Assembly: GCF_021531715.1 (NCBI RefSeq)
Contig: NZ_JAFBIT010000001.1
Location: forward strand, 682,001-746,000
Direction: 5' to 3'
DNA: 64,000 bases
Source of the DNA: Anaeromassilibacillus senegalensis
GTDB lineage: Bacteria; Bacillota; Clostridia; Oscillospirales; Acutalibacteraceae
In this document: piece after piece, positions 1-8,078 of the stretch
How positions within the stretch are numbered: the stretch's first letter is position 1
Layout of the letters: every line of letters starts with the position of its first letter
Made by a program: the position numbers and the translations under genes
The notes under the pieces: generated by a model
Told to the model about the DNA's origin: nothing
Seen by the model: the letters and a program-made list of their open reading frames with translations, nothing else
Databases searched by the model: none

Positions 1-463
1 GTGCAACCTGAACGGTCGCTTTCGGGAGTACCTTGTTGCCCTGCAGATCGGCCTCATCGCGTCCGCTTTCGCTCGAAAACATTTTGACATTGCCTTCGCT
101 GCCGTAGAGGATGACCTTCTTGTTGAAGATCGAGATGCCGTTGACGTGCTCGGAACCGATCGTCGCGCCGCCGTACAGGTCGAGCGAAACGTCGAAGAAG
201 AACGTCAGATCAATCGAATAGTAGCCGCGGTTAAAGGGGATCGGCTGCATGTCGATATAGACGGAAATCACGTCGACGCTGCGCACACGCACGTTCGCTG
301 CGCAGTCCACGAGCGGCTGCACCGCGCCGGAAAACAGCACGCGTATGTCCTCGAGGCAATCCTTGTCACTGCAGGAATCATATATCCGCATCGCGTCGAT
401 GCAAACGGCTTCTTTTAACATAGGGCGGCTCTCGAGCTCGGGAGCAAGTTCGTTTTCAGCCAT
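1..463 (-). CDS. Conserved clostridial protein of unknown function, C-terminus beyond the window edge
   Basis: The frame reads leftwards from an ATG at 463 and stays open to base 1, so only about the first 154 residues are seen. A strong AGGAGGT Shine-Dalgarno at 471-477 fixes the start. The product is soluble-looking, with an early stretch rich in Asp and Cys (VCIDAMRIYDSC, then DKDCLEDI) that I recall from uncharacterised clostridial proteins. No catalytic motif is visible. It is transcribed divergently from the tmk-like gene at 679. The coding call is firm; the function is unknown. Confidence 0.8.
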   Translation of the reverse strand, partial: MAENELAPELESRPMLKEAVCIDAMRIYDSCSDKDCLEDIRVLFSGAVQPLVDCAANVRVRSVDVISVYIDMQPIPFNRGYYSIDLTFFFDVSLDLYGGATIGSEHVNGISIFNKKVILYGSEGNVKMFSSESGRDEADLQGNKVLPKATVQVA

Positions 464-574
464 TGGATAAACCTCCTTTATGGTTTCTCACTGTCATTTT
501 ACGAAAAGGGGCGCTTCTTGTGCCTGTCCAATCTTTCGTGTTTCTTAAATGACCGCTTCTTTGGAAAATTTAAG

Positions 575-603
575 TTGTATATTGGCCCGCACTTTGCTAT
601 AAT
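575..603 (+). promoter_or_regulatory. Sigma-A promoter for the tmk-like operon
   Basis: TTGTAT (575-580) and TATAAT (598-603) are separated by exactly 17 bp, about 75 bp upstream of the first ATG at 679. The downstream genes are tightly packed, so this probably drives the kinase, DJ-1 and cyclo-ligase genes and perhaps mltG. Confidence 0.6.
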
Positions 604-678
604 AGACAGGAATGTACCGATATTGCACGGCCGGGGAAGCGGTTCGCGGCAGAAATAGGATAAAAGGTCGTTGAAAAT

Positions 679-1335
679 ATGGCACTGGTTGTTATTGAAG
701 GGCTGGACGGAAGCGGAAAGGGTACGCAGGCCGAGCGCCTGTACCGCTATGCCGCCGGACGCGGCGGTGCGCGGAAAATCACCTTTCCGGATTATGACTC
801 GCCGTCGTCGTCCCTTGTGAAAATGTATCTGGCCGGGGAATTCGGCAGCGATGCGGAAGCGGTGAACGCTTACGCGGCGAGCGCTTTTTACGCGGTGGAT
901 CGTTTTGCAAGCTTTCAGACAAAATGGAAGGCGGATTACCTCGCGGGCAGCACAATTATTGCCGACCGCTATGTCACGTCCAATATTGTATATCAGCTCA
1001 GCAAGCTGCCGCCCGCTGAATGGGATGGTTACATGAGCTGGCTCGAGGACTTTGAATACGGCAAGCTCGGCTTGCCGAGGCCCGATCGTGTTTTGTATCT
1101 CGACGTCCTGCCGGAGGTCTCGCAGGAGCTTTTAAAAAAGCGCTATCAGGGCGACGTCACCAAAAAGGACATCCACGAAAAGGATTTTGCTTTTTTGCTG
1201 CACTGCCGCGACTGTGCACTGTATGCTGCTGACAAGCTGAACTGGAGCATTCTGAATTGCGCGGCGGGAAAAACGCTGCGCTCTATCGAAGATATACATC
1301 AGGAAATTTTAACGAAATTGGAGGATCTGTTATGA
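679..1335 (+). CDS. tmk: Thymidylate kinase-like protein
   Basis: A 218-residue P-loop kinase. The Walker A motif GLDGSGKGT is at residues 8-16, and a DRY motif in IIADRYVTSN at about 95-99 is the substrate-site Arg of dTMP kinases. The family makes dTDP from dTMP for DNA synthesis. The length is typical. The LID region is less standard than in textbook Tmk, and clostridia often carry a second tmk, so this could be a paralog. The stop overlaps the next start by ATGA (1332-1335), implying translational coupling. Confidence 0.82.
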   Translation: MALVVIEGLDGSGKGTQAERLYRYAAGRGGARKITFPDYDSPSSSLVKMYLAGEFGSDAEAVNAYAASAFYAVDRFASFQTKWKADYLAGSTIIADRYVTSNIVYQLSKLPPAEWDGYMSWLEDFEYGKLGLPRPDRVLYLDVLPEVSQELLKKRYQGDVTKKDIHEKDFAFLLHCRDCALYAADKLNWSILNCAAGKTLRSIEDIHQEILTKLEDLL

Positions 1336-1874
1336 TCTACGTTTTTCTTGCGAACGGGTTTGAAGAAATTGAGGCGCTCACGCCGGTAGATATCCTGCGC
1401 AGAGCGGAGCTGGAGGTCAAAACCGTCGGCGTCGGTGGAAAGACCGTGACCGGCTCGCATGGCATTACGGTTACAGCCGATATTGAGGAAAAGGACGTCA
1501 CAACCGATGACATGGAGATGATGATTCTGCCCGGCGGCATGCCCGGCACGCTGAATCTCGAGAAATCGCCGATCGTCACGGCCTGCGCCGAATACTGCGC
1601 GCGCAACGGGATCTATCTTGCCGCCATCTGTGCAGCGCCGAGCATTTTGGGACACCTCGGCATTCTGGACGGCCGCGAAGCGATCTGTTTCCCGGGCTTC
1701 GAGAATGAGCTGAAGGGCGCAAAGCTTTCCGAGAAGCACGTCTGCGTGGATGGCAGCGTGATTACCGCCAAGGGAATGGGCGTTGCGACGCAGTTTGGTC
1801 TGGCACTGACTGGTCTGATGGCCGGTAAGGATGTCGCCGATAAGATTCACGCATCGATTCAGTGCGCGGACTGA
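1332..1874 (+). CDS. DJ-1/PfpI family protein
   Basis: A 180-residue protein of the DJ-1/ThiJ/PfpI superfamily, beginning MIYVFLANGFEEIEALTP with the conserved acidic residue and ending with an AAICAAPSILG nucleophile elbow whose reactive cysteine is residue 100. Family members act as glyoxalases, deglycases or redox-responsive chaperones; the exact role here cannot be read from sequence. The start at 1332 has a GGAGG ribosome site inside the end of the kinase gene. The stop overlaps the next start as TGATG. Confidence 0.88.
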   Translation: MIYVFLANGFEEIEALTPVDILRRAELEVKTVGVGGKTVTGSHGITVTADIEEKDVTTDDMEMMILPGGMPGTLNLEKSPIVTACAEYCARNGIYLAAICAAPSILGHLGILDGREAICFPGFENELKGAKLSEKHVCVDGSVITAKGMGVATQFGLALTGLMAGKDVADKIHASIQCAD

Positions 1875-2470
1875 TGACGGATAAGCGCGCGCTCCGCCGT
1901 GAAATGCTGGCGCTTCGGCGTGCCTGTACGGATCGGGCGGAACGGGATGAAGCCCTGTTTCGGTGCGTTACGGCTTCGGCGCTTTATCGGGAAGCGGATT
2001 GCGTTCTCTGCTATGTCAACTTTGACTGCGAGGCCGAAACGATCCGGCTACTCCGGCAGACACTGGCAGACGGCAAATCTCTCTATGTGCCGCGCTGTGT
2101 ACCGGGTACCAACCACATGGACTTTTACCGGATCCAGTCGCCGGATTTGCTTCAGCCGGGCGCGTATGGGATTTTGGAGCCGCCTGCAGAAGCGTGTTTG
2201 CGCTTTACCGGTGAGGAGCGGGCCGTCTGTTTCGTTCCGGGTGTGGCTTTTACGGTAAAGGGTGCGCGGATCGGCTACGGGAAAGGGTATTACGATACAT
2301 TTTTGGAAAAAATAGACGTGTGTGCAATTGGTCTCTGCTATGACTTTCAGATCGTTTCCGCCATTCCGGCGGAGGCGCATGACAAGCGCATGGACTATAT
2401 CATAACGGATATGAACCTCTACAAATGCTCTGCGGACGCAGTGGCTTCAGGAAGAAAGGATGGAATGTGA
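1874..2470 (+). CDS. 5-formyltetrahydrofolate cyclo-ligase
   Basis: A 198-residue enzyme converting 5-formyl-THF to 5,10-methenyl-THF with ATP, part of one-carbon metabolism. The diagnostic C-terminal motif GYGKGYYD is at residues 134-141, preceded by a FVPGVAF strand. I place the start at MTDKRALRRE (1874) because it overlaps the DJ-1 stop; four further upstream codons are open but unlikely. It is the third gene of a tightly packed run, three bases before mltG. Confidence 0.9.
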   Translation: MTDKRALRREMLALRRACTDRAERDEALFRCVTASALYREADCVLCYVNFDCEAETIRLLRQTLADGKSLYVPRCVPGTNHMDFYRIQSPDLLQPGAYGILEPPAEACLRFTGEERAVCFVPGVAFTVKGARIGYGKGYYDTFLEKIDVCAIGLCYDFQIVSAIPAEAHDKRMDYIITDMNLYKCSADAVASGRKDGM

Positions 2471-2472
2471 AT

Positions 2473-3786
2473 ATGAGTGATCGAGGAAGAAGATATGCGC
2501 CAAACAATGATGCGCGCGATGCGAGCGGGCAGAATGGCCGGCATTTCCAGCTGAATCTTTCAGAGGAACAGCTCAATACATCGAGCGACGCGGCGGATCT
2601 GCAAAGCTATGCCAATACGGGTTCGATACCGTATGCGCCGGAGCTCAGCAGTGGTGCGCGCTCGGCGCACGATCAGCGTACCCAGCAGAAGGAAGCGAAA
2701 GAGCACAGAAAGCGCAACAAGGTGAAGGCGCGGAAGAACAAGCGCATTTTTACCATTACATGGATTGCCATGGTTGTGCTCGTCTCGCTGATGATTTCCT
2801 CGTATCTGATCGGCGGCTCCAACGATTTCCTTGCGGTGGGCCGCATGGAGACCGAGGTGGAGGTGACGATTCCGGAGAACGTGACGCGCGAGGAGCTGAC
2901 AGATATCCTGTATCAGTGCCATGCCATCGAAAAGCCGGAATTCTTCTCGCTGTACTGCAGACTGACGACCAATATGGATTACTTCGTTGCGGGCACTTAC
3001 AAGGTTCAGACCAATTTGGACTACGAAGCGCTGATCAATGAGTTGCAAGGCGGTCCGGATCTCGGCGATGAGGTCACGGTGATGTTCCCGGAGGGCATGA
3101 CGGTCGAGCAGTTCGCTGCGATTCTCGAAGAAAATGGGCTGCATACGAAGGACGAAATCCTCGAAGCCTGCAATTCGTCCGATTTTGATTCCTACGATGC
3201 GGTTTCGCGGATCCCGAACGCCGACGAGAAATATTATAAGCTGGAAGGTTATCTCTTCCCGGATACGTATGATTTCTTTGAAAACGATTCGGTGGAAGCG
3301 ATCCTGAACCGTTTCCTCAACAACTTCGAGAACCGTCTGGACGACGAGCTGCGGGCAGATATTGCTACGAGCGGGTATTCTCTCGATGAGATTGTGACGC
3401 TTGCATCCATCATTCAGGCGGAGGCTGCGAACACGGACGATATGTATATGATCTCCGCCATCCTGCATAACCGCCTGCGCGACGGTGCGGAGCATGATAT
3501 TTATTCTTTGGACTGCGATTCGACGCTGTATTATCCGTATAAGTCAGCGAGCGATGCGCCGGAGGGCTATATCAGCCGGTATTCCACGTATCTGAACAAC
3601 GGTGTCAGCGGCCTGCCGGCAGGCGCGATCTGCAACCCGGGCCTTGATGCCATCGATGCGGCAGTGCATCCCTCGAAGGAAGGCAGCGAATATTACTACT
3701 TCTGCCATGATGGCGACGGAAACCCGTATTATGCTGCGACGATGGACGAGCATATGATGAACCTCGCTGAGGCCGGACTTTTATAA
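2473..3786 (+). CDS. mltG: Endolytic transglycosylase MltG
   Basis: A 437-residue membrane-anchored YceG/MltG enzyme that cleaves nascent peptidoglycan strands and terminates glycan elongation. The N-terminal 90 residues are hydrophilic and cytosolic. One membrane helix lies at about 95-113, followed by a LysM-like and a catalytic YceG domain. The catalytic Glu is residue 317 in IIQAEAANTDD, and the LPAGAICNPG motif follows. mltG next to U32 and PBP genes resembles the Bacillus yrrL-yrrR neighbourhood. Confidence 0.93.
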   Translation: MSDRGRRYAPNNDARDASGQNGRHFQLNLSEEQLNTSSDAADLQSYANTGSIPYAPELSSGARSAHDQRTQQKEAKEHRKRNKVKARKNKRIFTITWIAMVVLVSLMISSYLIGGSNDFLAVGRMETEVEVTIPENVTREELTDILYQCHAIEKPEFFSLYCRLTTNMDYFVAGTYKVQTNLDYEALINELQGGPDLGDEVTVMFPEGMTVEQFAAILEENGLHTKDEILEACNSSDFDSYDAVSRIPNADEKYYKLEGYLFPDTYDFFENDSVEAILNRFLNNFENRLDDELRADIATSGYSLDEIVTLASIIQAEAANTDDMYMISAILHNRLRDGAEHDIYSLDCDSTLYYPYKSASDAPEGYISRYSTYLNNGVSGLPAGAICNPGLDAIDAAVHPSKEGSEYYYFCHDGDGNPYYAATMDEHMMNLAEAGLL

Positions 3787-3818
3787 GCAAAAAGCGAAAT
3801 TTCAGTTTTTATCCATTT

Positions 3819-3861
3819 TTTGTGCCTTTTCAGCCGTCTAAGGAGACTGGAAAGGCACAAA
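3819..3861. repeat. 15-bp hairpin between mltG and the U32 gene
   Basis: The arms at 3819-3833 and 3847-3861 pair over 15 positions with one G-U, enclosing a short TCT/AGA extension. There is no good T-tract on the plus strand, so it is a poor intrinsic terminator. An RNA processing or stability element is more likely. The U32 ribosome site follows at about 3869-3878. Confidence 0.5.
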
Positions 3862-3883
3862 TTCGGTAAGGGATGGGAAAAAT

Positions 3884-5104
3884 ATGGAGCATAACAGACA
3901 GAACCGGCCGGAGCTTCTGGCACCGGTTGGCGATATGGAAAGGCTGGTTTCCGCGCTGGATTACGGCGCGGACGCCGTGTATCTCGCGGGAAAATCGTTC
4001 GGAATGCGCTCCGCGCCGTCCAATTTTTCAAACGATGAGCTGCGGCAGGCTGTGGAGCGCTCTCACGCGCGCGGCGTAAAGGTTTATGTGACCTGCAATG
4101 TGCTGCCGCATAATCACGAGCTTGCTGCGCTGCCGGATTTTCTCACCTTCTGTGAGGAAATCGGCGTGGATGCGTTCATCATGACGGATCTCGGCGTGAT
4201 GGCGATGGCAAAGCGTTATGCGCCGAAGGTCGCTGTGCACATTTCCACGCAGGCGGGTGTGGTGAATTACGAAACGGCCAATGCGTTTTACAATATGGGT
4301 GCGGAACGTGTGGTGCTGGCGCGCGAGTTATCCTTTGCGGAGATCGCGGAGATTCGCGCCAAAACGCCGAAGGCGCTCGAGATCGAGGCTTTCGTACACG
4401 GCGCAATGTGCGTTTCTTTTTCCGGACGCTGCCTGCTCTCCAACTATCTGACCGGGCGCGACGCCAACCACGGCGACTGCGCGCAGCCCTGCCGCTGGGA
4501 TTATTATTTGGTGGAGAGAACCCGCCCGGATCAGGTGTTCACGATCCAGCAGGATCAGAAATCGACTTTCGTTTTCAACTCCAAAGATATGTGCATGATC
4601 GAGCATATCCCGGAGATTCTGAACTGCGGCGTTTCCAGTCTGAAAATCGAAGGGCGCGCGAAATCGGCGTATTACGTGGCATGTGTCACGAACGCATATC
4701 GGCACGCGGTCGACGCGGCGCTCGCCGGAGAACCGCTGCCGCAGTGGGTGGTGGACGAGACGGATAAAATCAGCCACCGCGCGTACAGCACCGGCTTTTA
4801 CAGCGGGCAAGAACCCGGGCAGACGCCGGAGATGGGCGGCTATATCCGTCACTGGGATATCGGTGCGATCTGCGTGGGCGAGGAGAATGGATATGTTCGC
4901 CTCACGCAGCGAAATCGATTTTTCCGCGGCGAGATGGTCAGTGTGCTCGAGCCGGGCACGGAACCGTACGATCTCGAGCTTAGCGAGATTTTCGATGAGA
5001 CAATGACGCCGATCGAATCCGCGCCGCACGCGACGATGACCGTGTACCTCAAAACCGACAGAAAAATCAAGCCGGGTGCGTTTCTGCGTGTCAGAAGATC
5101 ATGA
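3884..5104 (+). CDS. U32 family protein, TrhP-like (tRNA U34 hydroxylation)
   Basis: A 406-residue member of the peptidase U32 family. It has the N-terminal LLAPVGDMERL(V)SALDYGADAVYLAG signature and the cysteine cluster that begins in HGAMCVSFSGRC (from residue 172) and continues through GDCAQPCRW, expected to bind a metal or Fe-S centre. Characterised relatives (TrhP/YegQ and RlhA) act in prephenate-dependent tRNA or rRNA hydroxylation, so the old peptidase name is probably misleading. It is followed by a hairpin that also covers the next ribosome site. Confidence 0.88.
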   Translation: MEHNRQNRPELLAPVGDMERLVSALDYGADAVYLAGKSFGMRSAPSNFSNDELRQAVERSHARGVKVYVTCNVLPHNHELAALPDFLTFCEEIGVDAFIMTDLGVMAMAKRYAPKVAVHISTQAGVVNYETANAFYNMGAERVVLARELSFAEIAEIRAKTPKALEIEAFVHGAMCVSFSGRCLLSNYLTGRDANHGDCAQPCRWDYYLVERTRPDQVFTIQQDQKSTFVFNSKDMCMIEHIPEILNCGVSSLKIEGRAKSAYYVACVTNAYRHAVDAALAGEPLPQWVVDETDKISHRAYSTGFYSGQEPGQTPEMGGYIRHWDIGAICVGEENGYVRLTQRNRFFRGEMVSVLEPGTEPYDLELSEIFDETMTPIESAPHATMTVYLKTDRKIKPGAFLRVRRS

Positions 5105-5108
5105 ATAA

Positions 5109-5144
5109 CACCTCCATGTGTGGGTCATACTCCGCATGGAGGTG
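5109..5144 (+). promoter_or_regulatory. Hairpin that buries the PBP Shine-Dalgarno
   Basis: CACCTCCATG (5109-5118) and CATGGAGGTG (5135-5144) form a perfect 10-bp inverted repeat. The 3' arm contains GGAGGTG, the ribosome site lying 5 nt before the PBP start at 5150. A short CTTTT follows, so the hairpin may act as a weak terminator and, in readthrough RNA, as a translational lock. Confidence 0.6.
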
Positions 5145-5149
5145 CTTTT

Positions 5150-6748
5150 ATGTCCACTCGTCGGATTATCTTTGCATACAGTTTTGTCATGTTTTTTCTC
5201 GTTATCGCCCTGTTGGGGACAGCTTCGGCCGCGCTCGGCGGCAGCACATATACGGAAGCGGTCGGTCGGCAGAGCATGTACACGCTGAACGTTTCCAAAG
5301 CGCGCGGCACCATTTATGACCGCAAGATGAGGCCGCTGACAAATGCGTCTGAGAAATTCATAGCGGCGGTGATCCCAAGCGTGGAGTCCATTTCGCGTTT
5401 GAAGGCTGTGACGAAAGAGGAGCAGCGCGAGGAGCTGCGCACGGCGCTTGAAAACGGAAAGCCGTTTCTGACGGAGGTCACAAGTCCCGTCAATTCAGAC
5501 GGCGTCGCGACCTTTACCGTATATGAGCGGTATGCGGACGCGCAGCCTGCGGCGAACCTTATCGGTTATCTCGAGAACGGTACGAGCGGTGCGGATGGGA
5601 TCGAGAAGAGCTTCGACCGGATCTTATCGGAGAACAACGGAGAAATTCAGATTACATTCACGATAGATGCGCTTGGGCAGGCGATTTCCGGTGAAGCGAT
5701 GCAGGTGGAAAACACCTACCGGATCGCAGATGGCGGTATTGTGCTGACCCTGGACAGGGAGATACAGGCGGCGCTTGAAGAAGCGTGCCGCTCCATTCAA
5801 AAGGGAGCCGCCGTTGTGCTGGACTGTGCATCCGGCGAAATCCTCGCCTCGGCGAGCTTCCCGGCTGTCAATCCGAACCATCTCGACGACTGTATGGAGA
5901 ATCCGGATGCGCCGTTTGTTAACCGCGCGCTCAGCGCTTATGCGCCCGGTTCGGTGTTCAAGCTGTTTGTCGCCGCTGCAGCGCTCGAGGAAGGCGTGGA
6001 TTATCAGGCGGAATATCTCTGCGACGGAAGCATCACGGTGGACGGCATGGAATTTTCGTGCTACGACGGCAAGGCGCACGGCGCAGTCAATATGCACACG
6101 GCGCTGCGAAAATCCTGCAACGGGTATTTTGTGAAGCTGCTTGAAAAGATCGGTCCGGAAAGCGTTTTGCGTATGGTGCGCACCTTGGGTTTCGGCAGCT
6201 CTCTGGAACTCGCCGAGGGACTTTGCAGCGACGCCGGTACGCTGCCGACGGCGCAGACACTCGAAAATGCCCGGGCGCGCGCAAATTTTTCCTTTGGTCA
6301 GGGCGAGACAACCGTTACGCCTTTACAGCTCGCCGCTGCTGTGAACGCAATTGCAGCGGACGGTATCTATACGAAACCGCAGGTCTTTCTCGGCACGGCG
6401 GACACAAATCTGGACGTTTTGGAAGCGGAGAAAAACGAGGGCTGTAAGGTGATGGAGCCAACGACGGCAAACCGCATTCGCGCCTACATGGAGAGCACCG
6501 CGCGCTTTGGTACGGCACGCTACGGCGCGCCGGAAAACTGCACCTGCGGCATCAAGACCGGAACGGCGCAGACCGGCGTACATGCGGAAAACGGCGAGGA
6601 GATTTTGAATTACTGGTATGCGGGTTATCTCTGCGACGCGGACGATAATCCGGCGGTTACGCTTGTCATTCTCGAGGAAACCGCCGGGGAAAGCCATGCT
6701 GCGGAGGCTTTTCGCAAAACCGGCGAAACACTTGTCGATTTTATTTGA
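5150..6748 (+). CDS. Class B penicillin-binding protein (transpeptidase)
   Basis: A 532-residue cell-wall D,D-transpeptidase. It has one N-terminal membrane helix (about residues 8-30), a PBP dimer domain with the RGTIYDR motif, then the three catalytic boxes: SVFK with Ser268 as nucleophile, SCN at 322-324, and KTGT from Lys469. There are no PASTA repeats. It is shorter than SpoVD/PBP2 and may be a YrrR/PbpI-type sporulation or elongation PBP (inference). I chose 5150 because of the GGAGGTG site; a further upstream ATG lacks one. Confidence 0.9.
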   Translation: MSTRRIIFAYSFVMFFLVIALLGTASAALGGSTYTEAVGRQSMYTLNVSKARGTIYDRKMRPLTNASEKFIAAVIPSVESISRLKAVTKEEQREELRTALENGKPFLTEVTSPVNSDGVATFTVYERYADAQPAANLIGYLENGTSGADGIEKSFDRILSENNGEIQITFTIDALGQAISGEAMQVENTYRIADGGIVLTLDREIQAALEEACRSIQKGAAVVLDCASGEILASASFPAVNPNHLDDCMENPDAPFVNRALSAYAPGSVFKLFVAAAALEEGVDYQAEYLCDGSITVDGMEFSCYDGKAHGAVNMHTALRKSCNGYFVKLLEKIGPESVLRMVRTLGFGSSLELAEGLCSDAGTLPTAQTLENARARANFSFGQGETTVTPLQLAAAVNAIAADGIYTKPQVFLGTADTNLDVLEAEKNEGCKVMEPTTANRIRAYMESTARFGTARYGAPENCTCGIKTGTAQTGVHAENGEEILNYWYAGYLCDADDNPAVTLVILEETAGESHAAEAFRKTGETLVDFI

Positions 6749-6773
6749 CAAGCTATGAAAAAAGCATTATAAT
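6745..6773 (+). promoter_or_regulatory. Sigma-A promoter of the alanine T-box operon
   Basis: A perfect TTGACA (6745-6750) and TATAAT (6768-6773) have a 17-bp spacer. The -35 box overlaps the stop codon of the PBP gene. The predicted +1 is near 6780, at the start of the T-box leader. Confidence 0.85.
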
Positions 6774-6779
6774 AAGCTG

Positions 6780-7017
6780 TAATCAAAAACATGGTGCAGA
6801 GCAGATGCATGCGATCGTCCCGGACAGAGAAAGGGTTCCTGGCTGAAAAACCCTCGGGCAGCGGCGTATGCGAGCCGGCTCAAGGAAAGCACCGCGCGGC
6901 GAGGAGCTGCGCCGTCTTCCGCGTTAAGGAAATCAAAGTGATATGCGTGTGCATATAATTTGGGTGGTACCACGGAGCTGTCCGTCCCATATCGGGAGGC
7001 AGCTCTTTATTTTTTTG
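6780..7017 (+). promoter_or_regulatory. T-box riboswitch, alanine specific (specifier GCC)
   Basis: The T-box sequence TGGGTGGTACCACGG is at 6961-6975, followed by a terminator hairpin (GGAGCTG 6974-6980 with CAGCTC 7000-7005) and a T-run. In Stem I, GTGC/GCAC (6794-6797, 6889-6892) and GAGC/GCTC flank a K-turn, and GCATGCG (6807-6813) pairs with CGTATGC (6865-6871). This leaves a specifier loop AGAT opposite GAGCCG, so the codon is GCC at 6874-6876, Ala. Uncharged tRNA-Ala should stabilise the antiterminator and turn on the M42 peptidase and alaS genes. Confidence 0.92.
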
Positions 7018-7033
7018 TAAAGGGATGAATGAA

Positions 7034-8053
7034 ATGGATATGGAATACTGTCTCTCCGCGCTGAGAGCACTTCTTGCGATCGATTCGCCCTCCGGCTTTA
7101 CGGAGAAGGTTTCCGATTATCTGATCGACGAGCTTACCCGCCTTGGCTATGAACCGCATAAGACGCGCAAGGGCGGCGTGGTATGCTGCCTGGGCGGTGA
7201 GGGCAATGGCCTGATGCTGATGGCGCACGTCGATACGCTCGGCGGCATCGTTTCCACGGTGAAATCCAATGGCCGGCTGACGATCTCTCCGGTCGGCGGT
7301 CTGCGCGCAGAGAACTGCGAAACGGAAAACTGCCGCGTGTACACGCGTTTTTCCGGTACATACAGCGGCACGCTGCAGCTCTGCAACGCGTCGGTGCATG
7401 TAAACGGCGACTACAACGATCAGAAGCGCACCTTCCAGAGCACGGAAGTTGTGTTGGATGAACCGGTCGGCTCTGCGCAGGATACCCGCGCGCTCGGTAT
7501 AGAGGTCGGCGATTTCGTCTGCTTCGATCCGCGTACGGTCATTACGGACAGCGGATATATCAAGAGCCGTTTTCTGGATGACAAGCTCAGCGCGGCCATG
7601 CTGCTCGCTTTCGCAAAGGAGATCCGCGAGCACGACCGTACCTTAAAGCGTAAGGTGTATCTGCACTTCACAGTGTATGAAGAGGTCGGTCACGGCGCGT
7701 CTGCTTCCGTGCCGGAGGACGTCGAGGAACTCATCAGCGTGGATATGGGCTGTGTCGGCGACGGGCTCACCTGTACTGAGCGCGAGGTTTCGATCTGCGC
7801 CAAGGATTCCGGCGGCCCGTACGATTACGGCGTCACGACGGCGCTAGTTGAAGCGGCAAAGGCAGCGGGCGTCAAATACGCCGTCGATGTTTATCCGTAC
7901 TACGGTTCCGACGTCGAAGCCTCTCTGCGCGCCGGCTATGATGTCCGCCACGGGTTAATCGGCGCGGGCGTCTATGCGTCCCACGGCTACGAACGCTCAC
8001 ACATTGAGGGCGTAGAAAATACATTAAAGCTTCTTGAAGCGTATACTCTGTAA
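7034..8053 (+). CDS. M42 family metallo-aminopeptidase
   Basis: A 339-residue M42 (glutamyl aminopeptidase/endoglucanase-like) peptidase, normally a dodecameric di-zinc cytosolic enzyme trimming peptides. Metal ligands are visible: His65 and Asp67 in AHVDTLGG, Asp in LDDKLSAA, the EEVGHG glutamates, Asp in VDMGC and a C-terminal His. I start at 7034 because AAAGGG sits about 8 nt upstream; 7025 is also open. It lies between an Ala T-box and alaS, suggesting peptide salvage when alanine is short. Confidence 0.88.
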   Translation: MDMEYCLSALRALLAIDSPSGFTEKVSDYLIDELTRLGYEPHKTRKGGVVCCLGGEGNGLMLMAHVDTLGGIVSTVKSNGRLTISPVGGLRAENCETENCRVYTRFSGTYSGTLQLCNASVHVNGDYNDQKRTFQSTEVVLDEPVGSAQDTRALGIEVGDFVCFDPRTVITDSGYIKSRFLDDKLSAAMLLAFAKEIREHDRTLKRKVYLHFTVYEEVGHGASASVPEDVEELISVDMGCVGDGLTCTEREVSICAKDSGGPYDYGVTTALVEAAKAAGVKYAVDVYPYYGSDVEASLRAGYDVRHGLIGAGVYASHGYERSHIEGVENTLKLLEAYTL

Positions 8054-8078
8054 ATCTTTAAAGGAATGGTGAAATACA

